Assembly: GCF_047238305.1 (NCBI RefSeq)
Contig: NZ_JBDFMO010000001.1
Span: forward strand, 248,001 to 312,000
From: Ferdinandcohnia sp047238305
GTDB taxonomy: Bacteria > Bacillota > Bacilli > Bacillales > Bacillaceae_L
Reading direction: 5' to 3'
DNA length: 64,000 bases
The notes under the pieces were generated by a model. That model ran no database searches and had not been told where the DNA came from. It saw nothing but the letters and a program-made list of their open reading frames with translations. Positions 8,386 to 18,087 of this stretch are shown here, piece after piece (position 1 is the stretch's first letter; the number at the start of each line of letters is the position of its first letter). The position numbers and the translations under genes were made by a program.

Positions 8386-9576
8386 TTAATCTATTTCATA
8401 ATAACTGCAAACAACTTGTCCAACAGCTTTAGCCGCAACGAGAAGCGCATCCTCATCAATATCAAATTTTGGATGGTGATTAAAGTATGGATTTTCTACT
8501 CCTTTTGGTGTACAAGCGATGTAGAAAAAGCAAGCTGGGAATTTTTCAGCATAATAAGCAAAATCCTCAGATGGTGACATTGCAGGGAATTCTTTTACTT
8601 CTTTTATGTCCTTATCGTCCATGCTTCGTAAGCTCTCTGCAACCTTAGCTGTTAGCTCAGGATTGTTGTATAAAGGTGGATAATCCGGAGTGTAAGTAAG
8701 TTCGCAGGTTACGCCGAACTCTTCTTCTATTCCTCTAACAATCCGTTTAACTTCTCTCTCAATCGTTTCTTTTGTCTCGACCGTCATATAGCGAATATCA
8801 CCTTCAAGTTCGACACTATCTTTAATAACGTTGAATGTGCCTTTTCCATCGAAAGAACCAATTGTAATCACACCGATATCGAATGGACTTAATCTTCGAC
8901 TAACAATGGTTTGTGCAGCTGTAACAAAATGAGCAGCAGCTACAATCGCATCGTTAGCTAAATGAGGAGAGGATCCATGTCCACCTCTTCCTTGCACTTT
9001 TAATTTCATATAGGCACGTCCATTAAAGGAATACCCAGCATGATATCCGACTGTTCCTGCTGGTCCCATAGGTAACAAATGAATGCCATAGATCGCGTCT
9101 AAGTCATCAATCAAACCAGACTCTACGATACTTTTTGCTCCACCTGGTGGTACTTCTTCTGCATGTTGGTGAATGATTTTTATGGTTCCAGGAATGGAAT
9201 CCTTTAATTGAATTAAACAATCCGCTAAAACTAATAAGTAAGCAGTATGTCCATCATGACCACATGCATGCATAACGCCCTCAATCTTTGATTGAAAGGG
9301 TACATCTGTTTCTTCTGTAATTGGAAGAGCATCAAAATCTGCACGGAGACCAATTGTTTTTCCAGGCTTACCACCTTTAATCGTTACGATAATACCATAG
9401 CCATTTCCAACATTCGTTTGAACCTCAACGTCTTTTCCCTTATAAAAATCTGCAATAAATTGTGCCGTTTTTTCCTCTTTAAATGAAACCTCAGGGTTTT
9501 CATGTAAATAACGACGGATATTAATGATTTCCTCTTTACGTGATTCTAGCATGCTCATTAATTCACTTTTCATCAT
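8386..9576 (-). CDS. M20D-family amidohydrolase (N-acyl amino acid or peptide hydrolase)
   Basis: The 396-residue protein begins at ATG 9576 behind AAGGAG. The zinc-site motifs of M20D amidohydrolases are present: MHACGHDGHT near residue 100, QHAEEVPPGG near 135 with the catalytic Glu, GIHLLP near 165, and HHPKFDIDEDAL at the end. A dimerisation lid sits in the middle (GRGGHGSSPHLANDA). Relatives include hippurate hydrolase, N-acyl-aminoacid amidohydrolase and aminobenzoyl-glutamate hydrolase. It lies downstream of an MFS transporter in the same direction, so the pair probably imports and cleaves an N-acylated amino compound. The precise substrate is unknown. Confidence 0.88.
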   Translation of the reverse strand: MMKSELMSMLESRKEEIINIRRYLHENPEVSFKEEKTAQFIADFYKGKDVEVQTNVGNGYGIIVTIKGGKPGKTIGLRADFDALPITEETDVPFQSKIEGVMHACGHDGHTAYLLVLADCLIQLKDSIPGTIKIIHQHAEEVPPGGAKSIVESGLIDDLDAIYGIHLLPMGPAGTVGYHAGYSFNGRAYMKLKVQGRGGHGSSPHLANDAIVAAAHFVTAAQTIVSRRLSPFDIGVITIGSFDGKGTFNVIKDSVELEGDIRYMTVETKETIEREVKRIVRGIEEEFGVTCELTYTPDYPPLYNNPELTAKVAESLRSMDDKDIKEVKEFPAMSPSEDFAYYAEKFPACFFYIACTPKGVENPYFNHHPKFDIDEDALLVAAKAVGQVVCSYYEID

Positions 9577-9593
9577 GTTCGTCTCCTTTTAGC

Positions 9594-9626
9594 GGTCCAG
9601 AATGAAGGAGTTCTCCATTCTGGACC
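9594..9626. other. Intercistronic hairpin between the MFS and M20 genes
   Basis: GGTCCAGAATG (9594-9604) pairs perfectly with CATTCTGGACC (9616-9626). No T run follows on the minus strand; the next bases are the hydrolase ribosome site AAGGAG. It is more likely an mRNA processing or stability element, or a partial terminator, than a full stop. Confidence 0.6.
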
Positions 9627-9659
9627 AAATTATTAAAATGAGCTGAATCCGACTTCTAA

Positions 9660-11063
9660 TTATGCTGTTTTTTCTAATGACACGTCTGAAGTTTTACCAG
9701 CATTTTTTGGTACCATGAATGTAATTGAAAGAATCGACAGGATACCAAAGATCACATTTACGATAATTCCTACAGATGCTGCTAGCTCAACACTTCCAGC
9801 TGCTGCTACTGAACTATAAACCGTTGCGGAAATGGCAACACCAATCGCACTTCCTAGAGAACTTGCCATTTTGTAAACCCCTGCAGCTTCCCCCACTTTA
9901 TCTGATGGAGCATTTGATACAGATGTATCAGTAGATGGTGTTGCATATACTCCAAGTCCGAGACCGAATAAAACAAATCCAATAAATACAACAACTGTAT
10001 ATGCAAGATCAGGTAAGAAGGTTAGGCCCATCATCGCTACACCAACTGTTGTGATAATTGCGCCCCAGACCATTGGTGATTTCGCTCCTACTTTTTGCAG
10101 GATTTTTTCTCCAACACGAATCATTGCAAGAACAACAATTAAATAACCAATTGATAGCATACCTGATTGAAATGCAGTGAATCCACGACCCACTTGAACA
10201 TACGTATTCGCAACAACAAGTGTTCCAGCAATTGCATTTAATAAAAAGTTTGAATAAGTTGCACCTGCATATGGTTTATTCTTAAATAATGAGAAATCAA
10301 TAAGTGCGATTGCTTTTCCTTTTTCAACATTGAAGAAGACAATGGCTCCGACAATCGTTACGACAGCAAGAAGAATCGTGATAGGACTTGTCCAACCTAA
10401 ATCTGCACCAAATGTAATAAATACGTTTAAGGCGATCATTGTAACAATAAAGATTGCTAACCCACTATAATCAAATTTAAAAGAACCATTTCCTTTTACC
10501 TTGCTTTCAGGTGTATCTTTAATTAACCACATCGCAAGAAGGGCAAAAATAATGGAAAAAATAAAGATCCATCTCCATCCCATATACGTTGCGATGGCAC
10601 CACCTGCGAATGAACAGACACCTGAACCGCCCCAAGATCCGATTGACCAGTAACTAAGAGCACGCTGTCTATCTTTTCCATCAAAGTAAGCTTTCATTAA
10701 CGCAATGGTTGCTGGCATAATACAAGCTGCGGAAATACCCTGAATGATACGTCCGATAATTAATAAAACCGGACCTTGCGCTAATACAAGACATAAAGAA
10801 CCAATAACACTTAAAATTAACCCAACATACGTAATTTTTTTACGACCCATTTTATCTGCGAGCCCACCTGCAGCTACGATAAACATACCTGAGAATAAGG
10901 CAGTTAAACTAATGGCAATATTAAGCGTTCCATATGAAATCCCTAAATCGGATTGGACAGACGGGACGACATTGACCATTGCTTGTGCAAAAAGCCAGAA
11001 TGTGATAACCCCGAACACAATCCCTGTAATTAACTTATCTGTACCTTTATATGCTGTCTCCAT
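9660..11063 (-). CDS. MFS transporter (drug:H+ antiporter-like)
   Basis: The product has 467 residues and 12 to 14 hydrophobic helices. The loop between helices 2 and 3 reads GGLADKMGRKK, the standard MFS signature, and RIIQGISAACIMPA resembles motif C regions of DHA-type antiporters. The start is placed at ATG 11063, eight bases after GGGGG, rather than GTG 11084. It heads an operon with the M20 hydrolase, so uptake of the hydrolase substrate is as likely as drug export. Confidence 0.82.
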   Translation of the reverse strand: METAYKGTDKLITGIVFGVITFWLFAQAMVNVVPSVQSDLGISYGTLNIAISLTALFSGMFIVAAGGLADKMGRKKITYVGLILSVIGSLCLVLAQGPVLLIIGRIIQGISAACIMPATIALMKAYFDGKDRQRALSYWSIGSWGGSGVCSFAGGAIATYMGWRWIFIFSIIFALLAMWLIKDTPESKVKGNGSFKFDYSGLAIFIVTMIALNVFITFGADLGWTSPITILLAVVTIVGAIVFFNVEKGKAIALIDFSLFKNKPYAGATYSNFLLNAIAGTLVVANTYVQVGRGFTAFQSGMLSIGYLIVVLAMIRVGEKILQKVGAKSPMVWGAIITTVGVAMMGLTFLPDLAYTVVVFIGFVLFGLGLGVYATPSTDTSVSNAPSDKVGEAAGVYKMASSLGSAIGVAISATVYSSVAAAGSVELAASVGIIVNVIFGILSILSITFMVPKNAGKTSDVSLEKTA

Positions 11064-11104
11064 TGTATGACCCCCATATATCACCTAGACTTTTGTTTCG
11101 TTTC

Positions 11105-11119
11105 TATACTATAAGTATA
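11105..11119. other. Palindrome upstream of the MFS gene; otherwise featureless gap
   Basis: TATACTATAAGTATA has perfect 6-bp arms and lies about 40 bp upstream of the MFS start codon. It may be an operator. No gene or clear promoter was recognised in the rest of 11064-11302. Confidence 0.3.
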
Positions 11120-11302
11120 AAAATTTAGGCCTTATTGAGAGAGTCAATAATTATGCAAATCACTATACAATAGAGTGAAAATATTAACCAATGATTTTAT
11201 CGAGGAAATAATATGGGGTAAATTATTGACATTCACCTACTCAAAAAGGGGCCTTAACACATAATCGTGCTGGTCCCATGATTGGATATGTGAACACTCG
11301 TT

Positions 11303-13639
11303 TTAGTACACTTTTCGAATTTCAAAAAAGTGAACGGCATTGCTTGTTAAATAGGAATAAAATGACCAATGATCTTCAATTGACTCATCAAATATTTCTA
11401 AGGATGGTCTACTGGAATTGATAATATAGTCAATGATTTCAGCATCCATCCCATATTTACTATTTAAACGCCACCACTTTGTGTACAGCGCTCCATGATT
11501 TCTATCAAACACAAGCTTACGTATTTGATAGTCTCCTCTCGGAATTCCAGAAATCATGACATGAATTTCTTTATTAAGTTTCTGAAGAAACGTCTCTTCA
11601 ATTGAAAGATAAGGATTGATAATGTTGCAGTTCATCAGGATCAACTGATATCCTCGGTCATTCTTTGTCATCACATAATCCTTATCCTGTGCAACAATTT
11701 CACCACGTAGACGTTTCAAAAACATTAATGCAAAATAGGCTGGACGTTTTCCCTTTAAATAATGAAATAACTCAACAGCATCCATTCGATAACGCAAATC
11801 TTTTCCCGCATCCTCATGTGCAATGGTGTTAATCCAGAGAGCAACTGATTGCACCTCATTGGAGATATCCAATACATTTTTCAATAGAAGTGCTCCGCGA
11901 AAAAACGTGCCATTTGTATACCGAGTATTGCCTGATAATGTGTTCCATGAAACGAGATGAAGTGGTTTTTCTAGTTGGTGTTTCTTTAAATAGAGCTTCA
12001 GCTTATTTGTTTTTTCTTTGATGTAATCTTCTGCTAAATCCATTTTCATGCCCGCCATATCTTTAAAATCAATGACCTCATTTTGATTCGCGTTATACCC
12101 GATAAAATCAATAAACTCGCCATGCTCTAGCTGCCATTCGTGTTGAACTCCCGTTTTTTCTTTCCGGAAAGAAAAAGGCATATATACGCCGACCTGAATC
12201 GAAGGGAGTAACGCTTTTAACACCTTATGTAATTTCAAATAAACTCTTTGTAATTCACTTGCTTGCACACCTGTATAATATGGCTCGTGAAAGATCACAT
12301 GCCAGTGCTTAACAAATGATTCACCATAAAGCTGCAAACAATGTTTGGTGAATTGAACGAGTTTTGTAAAATATCGTTCTTCATTTCTTGAAATATCTAG
12401 ATAATCTGAACGAATAAATAATGATAAATCATGCTTCTTCATAAATTCCAAGGCACTATCAATATTAAAGTAAGGGGATGTCGTCGGTATCTCTTCATCT
12501 GTCTCTACCTCAGGTGGAATAACTGTATTACTCATGAGATGATGAACTCCGATATACTTTAACTGCAAATCCTTTTTGACTTCTACTATTTGAGAGCGAA
12601 CATCTTCTTTTAACAGCTCAAAAATTTCTCCAACAATTAATGTATGTTCAGGATGTTTTAAGTCCACTGTCTTAGCTTCATTCAACGTGATCGATAGCTT
12701 TTCATATTTTGTCTCTGTTTGGTTATAAGGTTTTTGATCATCTTCATTCATTCTGCTTAGTCTTGCAATAATCTCTGAAGATTGGATTAGATTTGAAGCA
12801 TCTTCTTTTGTATAGCTATGAACCGAATCTTCTTTTTCGACAGAATGGCTCTCTCGATATGAATGGGGTGTCATTCCGTATTCTTCTTTAAAAAAGGTTG
12901 TAAACGATTTTGTGTTTGGAAAGCCATTATTCATGGCAATTTGTGAAATAGAGTCCGTCGTATAAAGTAAATCCTTCATACAATGCTTTAGCCTGATTCC
13001 CGTTAAATAACGACTAAATCCCATTCCCATTTTCTGTTTAAAATAGCGTGAAAGATAGCTTTTTGATAAAAAGTATTTCTGCGCAACCTCATCTAACGTG
13101 ATCATTTGATCATAATTTCTTTCCATGAAATCAATGATTTGCAGGAGGCGTTGATCCTCTGTATCTATTTTCTGGACGACGCTTCCTTCTTCTTTAAAAC
13201 TTCGAATCAAAATCAGTAGCAATTGACAGATATAGCTTTTTACCTCAATTCGGTAGCATTCATCTTGTCTGTAATAACTAATCATCACATTAGCCAAAAG
13301 CTTGCGAATGGCATGAATCATCTCTTCTCTTCCAAGATCAATTTCCCTAGAATAACATTCAAACCGCTGATTCCGATAGTCCGCATAATGATGGTCCATG
13401 AAACCGTCAGAAATGGATAAGATCATGACCCGATTCCCTTCATCTCCTTGAACCTGGTAAAGCTGATTTCGATTCATGACTAGTAAATCGTTTTCTTCCA
13501 AATGATAAAAGCGACTAGAAGTCTCTATTTTTATTTTTCCACTCATGACCAGAATAAATTGAATCCCTTTATTGATTCGTGGAACGAGTGATTTTATATG
13601 TTGAAAGGATAGTTGAAAATCTGACAATGGATCGTTCAA
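11303..13639 (-). CDS. AraC-family regulator fused to a GH39-like (xylosidase-fold) domain
   Basis: The 778-residue protein starts at TTG 13639 after AGGGGGTG; GTG 13648 is an alternative. Three parts are visible: an N-terminal cupin-like sensor (about 1-130), a double helix-turn-helix AraC domain (about 160-265, with SKSYLSRYFKQKMG and GFPNTKSFTTFFKEEYGMTPHSY split across its two helices), and a C-terminal region from about 330 on that resembles glycoside hydrolase family 39 (HWHVIFHEPYYTG carries the candidate acid/base Glu). Such fusions may sense sugars rather than hydrolyse them. It adjoins the MFS-M20 operon, which it may control. Confidence 0.8.
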   Translation of the reverse strand: MNDPLSDFQLSFQHIKSLVPRINKGIQFILVMSGKIKIETSSRFYHLEENDLLVMNRNQLYQVQGDEGNRVMILSISDGFMDHHYADYRNQRFECYSREIDLGREEMIHAIRKLLANVMISYYRQDECYRIEVKSYICQLLLILIRSFKEEGSVVQKIDTEDQRLLQIIDFMERNYDQMITLDEVAQKYFLSKSYLSRYFKQKMGMGFSRYLTGIRLKHCMKDLLYTTDSISQIAMNNGFPNTKSFTTFFKEEYGMTPHSYRESHSVEKEDSVHSYTKEDASNLIQSSEIIARLSRMNEDDQKPYNQTETKYEKLSITLNEAKTVDLKHPEHTLIVGEIFELLKEDVRSQIVEVKKDLQLKYIGVHHLMSNTVIPPEVETDEEIPTTSPYFNIDSALEFMKKHDLSLFIRSDYLDISRNEERYFTKLVQFTKHCLQLYGESFVKHWHVIFHEPYYTGVQASELQRVYLKLHKVLKALLPSIQVGVYMPFSFRKEKTGVQHEWQLEHGEFIDFIGYNANQNEVIDFKDMAGMKMDLAEDYIKEKTNKLKLYLKKHQLEKPLHLVSWNTLSGNTRYTNGTFFRGALLLKNVLDISNEVQSVALWINTIAHEDAGKDLRYRMDAVELFHYLKGKRPAYFALMFLKRLRGEIVAQDKDYVMTKNDRGYQLILMNCNIINPYLSIEETFLQKLNKEIHVMISGIPRGDYQIRKLVFDRNHGALYTKWWRLNSKYGMDAEIIDYIINSSRPSLEIFDESIEDHWSFYSYLTSNAVHFFEIRKVY

Positions 13640-13764
13640 TCTACTCACCCCCTAACTTATGCGTTCAAATCATGACCATTACCATTCATAGTATGAATCT
13701 ATTTTCAAGAAATTAGGTATTGTTAACCAATCATGATGGTAATTACTCGATTCTACCCTGTAAT

Positions 13765-13798
13765 TCGAAAAAACACGCTGAAATTCCTCAGCGTGTTT
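13765..13798 (-). terminator. Terminator after the MFS gene at 13854
   Basis: AAACACGCTGA (13771-13781) pairs perfectly with TCAGCGTGTTT (13788-13798), followed on the minus strand by TTTTTTCG. Confidence 0.85.
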
Positions 13799-13853
13799 CC
13801 TTTAATTCTATTATCATACACCTTGGTTCTTAGAATGTCATGTTTAGACAGCA

Positions 13854-15065
13854 TTAGTCGACCACTTTTTGCTCGAGCTGGACGCTCTTTTGTAAAAGCA
13901 TTACTTTTTTTCCGTGTACAAGGAAGTAGTAAATGATACAAAGTAAAACAACAACAGCCATGCTCACATACATTCCTTTAAATCCTAATGAAGGAAGTAT
14001 AGATCCTAACACAAACGGACCAACTCCCATACCTAAATCAAAGGAAACAAAGAAGGTTGAATTCGCTAACCCAACACGGTGAGGTGGTGCCTTTTTAACC
14101 ATTATCGTTTGAATACAAGACATCGTTGTTCCATATCCAATCCCAATCAAAGCACCTGCTAGTAAAAGAATGAAGCCATCTTGTGCTTGACTAACGATAT
14201 ACAATCCGATTAAAAATAAAATCATACTTGGATAAACAACTGAATTTTCACCTTTTAGATCAAATCTTCTCCCAGTAATCGGTCTAGATGCCAATAGGAA
14301 CACGGCATATACGAGAAAGAAGAAACTTGCGGCTTCCGTTAAATTCACTTCATTTGCATACGAAGAAATGAACGTCATCACACTTGAATAAGCAAAACCT
14401 AGTATGACCATTAATATAGCCATGGAAAGCCCACTAAACTCAAAGAAATCACTAAGTTTAAATCCTTTTAAACTCTGTGCTTGCTCTTTTGAAATTTTTA
14501 CATCTTCCACCTTCAAAGCTACGGCAAGCACCATTCCAATGACGCCAAAAATAACACACATTAAAAAGGCCATATTATAGCCAGCATGCTGAACAATGAG
14601 CAAAGCAATAAATGGCCCAATCGCTGTCGCAATGGTTACACTCATTGAAAAATAACCAATTCCTTCTCCGCTTCGTTCACGGGGGATCGAGCTTGTCATA
14701 ACAGTCGCGATGACTGTAGCGGCAATACCTAATGCAGCACCATGAATAAAACGATCAATTAAAAGCAGCGCTAAATTATTAATAATCAAGTAAAGAAAAG
14801 TCGTTACGATGAACACAATAATAGATGAGTATAATAATTTTTTTCTGCCGATAACATCTAGATATTTCCCAGCTAACGGGCGGGAACAGAGGGTTCCAAG
14901 AATAAAGATACTTGAGGCAAGTCCTGCCAGACTTTGAGGCGCATCAAACTTTTTTACGGCATATTCAGAAAAAATAACCATGAGTAAGAAAAAGTTCAAA
15001 CTAAGAAATAAGTTTGTTAAACAAACCATAATAAAGTCTTTTGTCCATAACTTTGGTCGAGTCAC
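13854..15065 (-). CDS. MFS transporter (12 helices)
   Basis: About 403 residues form twelve membrane helices with the MFS loop motif GKYLDVIGRKK between helices 2 and 3 and GRRFDLKGEN at the matching place in the second half. GTG 15065 follows AAGGAG by 11 bases; ATG 15098 adds 11 charged residues but has no ribosome site, so the start is uncertain. The N-terminal TRPKLWTKDFIMVCLTN pattern is typical of Bacillus YfkF-like permeases. It diverges from a LysR-type regulator, which probably controls it. Substrate unknown. Confidence 0.85.
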   Translation of the reverse strand: MTRPKLWTKDFIMVCLTNLFLSLNFFLLMVIFSEYAVKKFDAPQSLAGLASSIFILGTLCSRPLAGKYLDVIGRKKLLYSSIIVFIVTTFLYLIINNLALLLIDRFIHGAALGIAATVIATVMTSSIPRERSGEGIGYFSMSVTIATAIGPFIALLIVQHAGYNMAFLMCVIFGVIGMVLAVALKVEDVKISKEQAQSLKGFKLSDFFEFSGLSMAILMVILGFAYSSVMTFISSYANEVNLTEAASFFFLVYAVFLLASRPITGRRFDLKGENSVVYPSMILFLIGLYIVSQAQDGFILLLAGALIGIGYGTTMSCIQTIMVKKAPPHRVGLANSTFFVSFDLGMGVGPFVLGSILPSLGFKGMYVSMAVVVLLCIIYYFLVHGKKVMLLQKSVQLEQKVVD

Positions 15066-15174
15066 TTTACCAATCTCTCCTTTTTTATTTTTCTCCATCG
15101 TATAGGGATGGACTTAGGGCTTTGCTATCGATTTGTAAGCTAAGCATAATGTATATGGTACAATACAAATATTG

Positions 15175-15198
15175 ATAAATAAAATGAATGTTATTTAT
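15175..15198. promoter_or_regulatory. Candidate LysR operator
   Basis: ATAAATAA (15175-15182) and TTATTTAT (15191-15198) form perfect 8-bp arms around an 8-bp spacer in the divergent MFS-LysR intergenic region, close to the regulator start codon. This position suits autoregulation. Confidence 0.4.
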
Positions 15199-15219
15199 AA
15201 AGGAGATAAGTAGTTACTT

Positions 15220-16092
15220 ATGCCAACGTTTACACAATTTGAAATCCTTGTAAAGGTTATTGACGAGGGAAGCTTTACAAAAGCTGCTCAAAAACTGCAT
15301 ATGTCGCAGCCAGCGGTCAGCCATGCAATCTCTACTTTAGAATCGGAGTTAGGCGTTACTTTATTAGTACGAGAGCGAGGAAAAAATTTAATTGTAACAG
15401 ATATAGGGAAACGGATTCTCTTCCAAATAAGAAATATTCTTAATGGCTTAGAAAAAATTGACCAAGAAGTCTCATTAGAAAAAGGATTAATCACTGGAAC
15501 AATCCGTATTGGCACTTTTCCTAGTGTTACGGCTCACTTTTTACCAAAAATTATTCGAACGTTTCAACAAAAACGACCGAATGTTTCACTTACATTTAAA
15601 GAGGGGGCGCAAGAGGAAATCAAAGAATGGTTGACCTCACGGGAAATTGATATCGGTTTTGTCGTTCTTCCATGTCGTGAATTAGATACAATCCCGCTTG
15701 TAAAGGATCGATATCTTGTGATGCTCCCTAATGGTCATCCTTTGCTACAGAAAGAACTGGTACGTCTAGAAGATTTAGAAAACGAGCCTTTCATTATATC
15801 TAATGGTGGATATGAAGCACCTATTATCGATCTCATGAGGAAACAAAAAATATCAATTTTAGAGAAATACAATACAGCGAACCTAAATACATCTTTAGGG
15901 TTGATCAAAGAAGGGCTCGGAGTCCTTATTCTACCTGAGCTCTCATTGAAAAATCTTTCTTTTCCTAAAGCGAACATCCGACCATTAGAAACAAACAATC
16001 ACAGACATATCGCCTTGGGCTTACCTTCAGTAAAGGGTGCATCTCCTGCCGTCAATTTATTTATTGATATAACAAAAGAACTGTTTGATTAG
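15220..16092 (+). CDS. LysR-family transcriptional regulator
   Basis: The 290-residue protein carries the LysR helix-turn-helix at about residues 15-40 (FTKAAQKLHMSQPAVSHAI) and a substrate-binding-like effector domain from about 90 (GTIRIGTFPSVTAHFLP). ATG 15220 lies 14 bases after AAGGAG, a long gap, but is the only sensible start. It diverges from the MFS gene at 15065, the standard arrangement for a regulator and its target. The effector is not predictable. Confidence 0.9.
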   Translation: MPTFTQFEILVKVIDEGSFTKAAQKLHMSQPAVSHAISTLESELGVTLLVRERGKNLIVTDIGKRILFQIRNILNGLEKIDQEVSLEKGLITGTIRIGTFPSVTAHFLPKIIRTFQQKRPNVSLTFKEGAQEEIKEWLTSREIDIGFVVLPCRELDTIPLVKDRYLVMLPNGHPLLQKELVRLEDLENEPFIISNGGYEAPIIDLMRKQKISILEKYNTANLNTSLGLIKEGLGVLILPELSLKNLSFPKANIRPLETNNHRHIALGLPSVKGASPAVNLFIDITKELFD

Positions 16093-16135
16093 GTAGTTTA
16101 AAAAATGCGGTAAAAGTGGGTTTTTGCTAAAAAGC

Positions 16136-16169
16136 AATAAGGACCTTTCTGAAAGGAAAGGTCCTTATT
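16136..16169 (+). terminator. Hairpin after the LysR gene
   Basis: AATAAGGACCTTTC (16136-16149) and GAAAGGTCCTTATT (16156-16169) form a perfect 14-bp stem with a 6-base loop. The following bases are CGTTAG, so the T run is missing, but position and strength suggest a shared terminator for the convergent genes. Confidence 0.6.
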
Positions 16170-16253
16170 CGTTAGTAATGCAGCTATGAAATTGACTCCC
16201 CTGCTTTACTTTTCATGTCTAGATATACGATTCTTTTTTCCATAACGAACAAA

Positions 16254-16571
16254 TCAAGGCTTTGGATTAATACCAACCCAGGATAAGCCAATCATTAAAA
16301 ATGTAAAAAGTAAAATAAACAAACTAATCCCAATTCCCCAAGCTGCATATAGTCTTGATCTTTTAGATGTGATCAAACCAAGCAACCCAAGGACAAGCCC
16401 AACAACGGGTAGGTTGATAAGAACCATTTGAGGAAAGTCATCAAAATCCATCAATAACGCAATATTAACCCCTGCTAATGCGATTAGCGCGACCAGAAAG
16501 GAAAGGAAACCTGAAATGGTGGGTAGCTTTCTGTGTTTTCCTTTGTTCTTATTGTTCATTTCTAGTTCCAT
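16254..16571 (-). CDS. Small three-helix membrane protein of the ECF sigma operon
   Basis: This 105-residue protein has a basic N-terminus (MNNKNKGKHRK) and three hydrophobic segments near 22-42, 50-70 and 76-100. I do not recognise a named family. It overlaps the end of the anti-sigma gene by 10 bases and is the third gene of the sigma operon, so it may act with the anti-sigma factor or be part of the regulon. Confidence 0.65.
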   Translation of the reverse strand: MELEMNNKNKGKHRKLPTISGFLSFLVALIALAGVNIALLMDFDDFPQMVLINLPVVGLVLGLLGLITSKRSRLYAAWGIGISLFILLFTFLMIGLSWVGINPKP

Positions 16572-17581
16572 AACTTCACTTCCCCCACCTTCATGACACT
16601 AATTCGTTTATTTTCCTTTAGTTTTCTTAATTCGGGAGTTGGGCCAGTGACCACTGCTCCATAAACTTGGATCCCATTTTCTTCAATAAAGGGGATTCTT
16701 TCTTTTAAAACTAAAGATCGTGCCTGCGATATTCTTTCAGCTGTTTTTTCATCCTTGGCTAGGAAATGTAAAATATCTAAAAATATCTCTTCATTTGACT
16801 TTTGTCGACCATTAAATGGTGACCATGTGGTTGTGTCAACCTGTAGCGGATAGCCTATTGGCGCAACAGAGTATCCCGCATCATACAAACTCTTGTCTTC
16901 AATACCTGTATAAACGGCCACCCATCTTACTTCAACATTTTCCCCAAGCTGTTTTTCAATTTCCCCAGGCTTCATTAATTGGTTCAAAGAAAGATATATC
17001 TCCCCCACTGTTCCATCTGGAAGGTGATCAAGAATATCCCAGTCTGATCCAACTGTTTTTCCATATGGTCCGCCCGGATGAAAAAGCTTGTTAGTCTCCA
17101 TGTCTCCCCTAATCGGAAGTGGCCTCTCTAGTTTCATATCCCGCTCAGGAAAATTGGGGTTATCCAGTGCAAAACTAACCGAATACTCGCCCGCTTTATA
17201 GTCCTCTTTCCCTATTCGCTTAAACACATCAAAATAAAGATCCATCGTAAAGAATCCGATATCCTCTTCTACTTCCATCTCTTCTAAACTCATATTCGGT
17301 TCTGTAACATAAATGGTTTTTGTCGCGATATCAATTAGATGGTTCGCTTTTCCGCCAATCGCGTAATACAAATAACTGCTTAATGTAAGGATTGGCACGA
17401 TTAATAACAAGACTGCCAGGCTAATCATAATATTTGTTTGTAATGCGTGATTTCTACCCGCTTTAAGGAGTCTTTTTTGTTTTGTTTCAGGTACCTTGTG
17501 GCTTTTTTCATAGTCTTGCATCGATTCATTTAAAAAAGATTGATAAAGTTCCTCATCATGATGATTTTGCTCTTTATCCAT
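16562..17581 (-). CDS. Membrane anti-sigma factor (Sigma_reg_N / Sigma_reg_C type)
   Basis: The 339-residue product starts at ATG 17581 after AGGAGGAGG and overlaps the sigma stop codon by 8 bases. A cytosolic charged N-terminus (about 1-45, HDEELYQSFLNESM) precedes one membrane helix (about 50-72), then a large outside domain with the WVAVYTG and TWSPFNGR features of the anti-sigma C-terminal family. The translationally coupled gene order is standard for an ECF sigma factor and its membrane inhibitor. The stimulus is probably envelope stress but cannot be read from sequence. Confidence 0.8.
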   Translation of the reverse strand: MDKEQNHHDEELYQSFLNESMQDYEKSHKVPETKQKRLLKAGRNHALQTNIMISLAVLLLIVPILTLSSYLYYAIGGKANHLIDIATKTIYVTEPNMSLEEMEVEEDIGFFTMDLYFDVFKRIGKEDYKAGEYSVSFALDNPNFPERDMKLERPLPIRGDMETNKLFHPGGPYGKTVGSDWDILDHLPDGTVGEIYLSLNQLMKPGEIEKQLGENVEVRWVAVYTGIEDKSLYDAGYSVAPIGYPLQVDTTTWSPFNGRQKSNEEIFLDILHFLAKDEKTAERISQARSLVLKERIPFIEENGIQVYGAVVTGPTPELRKLKENKRISVMKVGEVKLWN

Positions 17582-18065
17582 CGTGCCTCCTCCTTTCCTT
17601 AACCCTTTCAACCACCTTTTTCCTTCCCCTTGATAAATGGCTCTTTAGTGTATTTATATTTAAATGAAGAATGTCAGCCGCTTCTTTTAAGCTTAACTGG
17701 TGCAAATCACAAAGAACCAGTGCATGCATTTCCGTTTCTTTCAACGAATGAATGTCGTTCATTAGAGCGATAAAACCTTCTTTCTCTAAAAGATAGCTTT
17801 CAGGTGTCTTGATACTGATTTGATTATGTACTTCATCGGTTATGACCACCCGACTGTGTTTTCTAGTAAAATCGATAAAAGCATGATAGGCCACTTTAAA
17901 CAGCCATGGTTTAATAGTTTGGATGTCATCTTCCGACAGCTGTAAATACGCTCGGTAAAACGTCTCTTGAACCAAATCCTCCGCCGTATGGTGATTTTTT
18001 GAAAGGGAAAATAAGTATCGATATAGATCATTTACATATGCTTGAAACACTTCATCTAAATCCAC
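17574..18065 (-). CDS. ECF-type RNA polymerase sigma factor
   Basis: The 163-residue protein starts at GTG 18065 after GGAGGGGGG. Region 2 is clear (LYRYLFSLSKNHHTAEDLVQ with ETFYRAY, and WLFKVAYHAFIDFTRK), and region 4 ends in a helix-turn-helix (LSLKEAADILHLNINTLKSH). Length and layout fit the SigM/SigW class. It heads a three-gene operon with its anti-sigma factor and is preceded by an ECF-like promoter, suggesting autoregulation. Confidence 0.9.
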   Translation of the reverse strand: MDLDEVFQAYVNDLYRYLFSLSKNHHTAEDLVQETFYRAYLQLSEDDIQTIKPWLFKVAYHAFIDFTRKHSRVVITDEVHNQISIKTPESYLLEKEGFIALMNDIHSLKETEMHALVLCDLHQLSLKEAADILHLNINTLKSHLSRGRKKVVERVKERRRHDG

Positions 18066-18087
18066 CGCTTTCCCCCCTCCAATCTAT

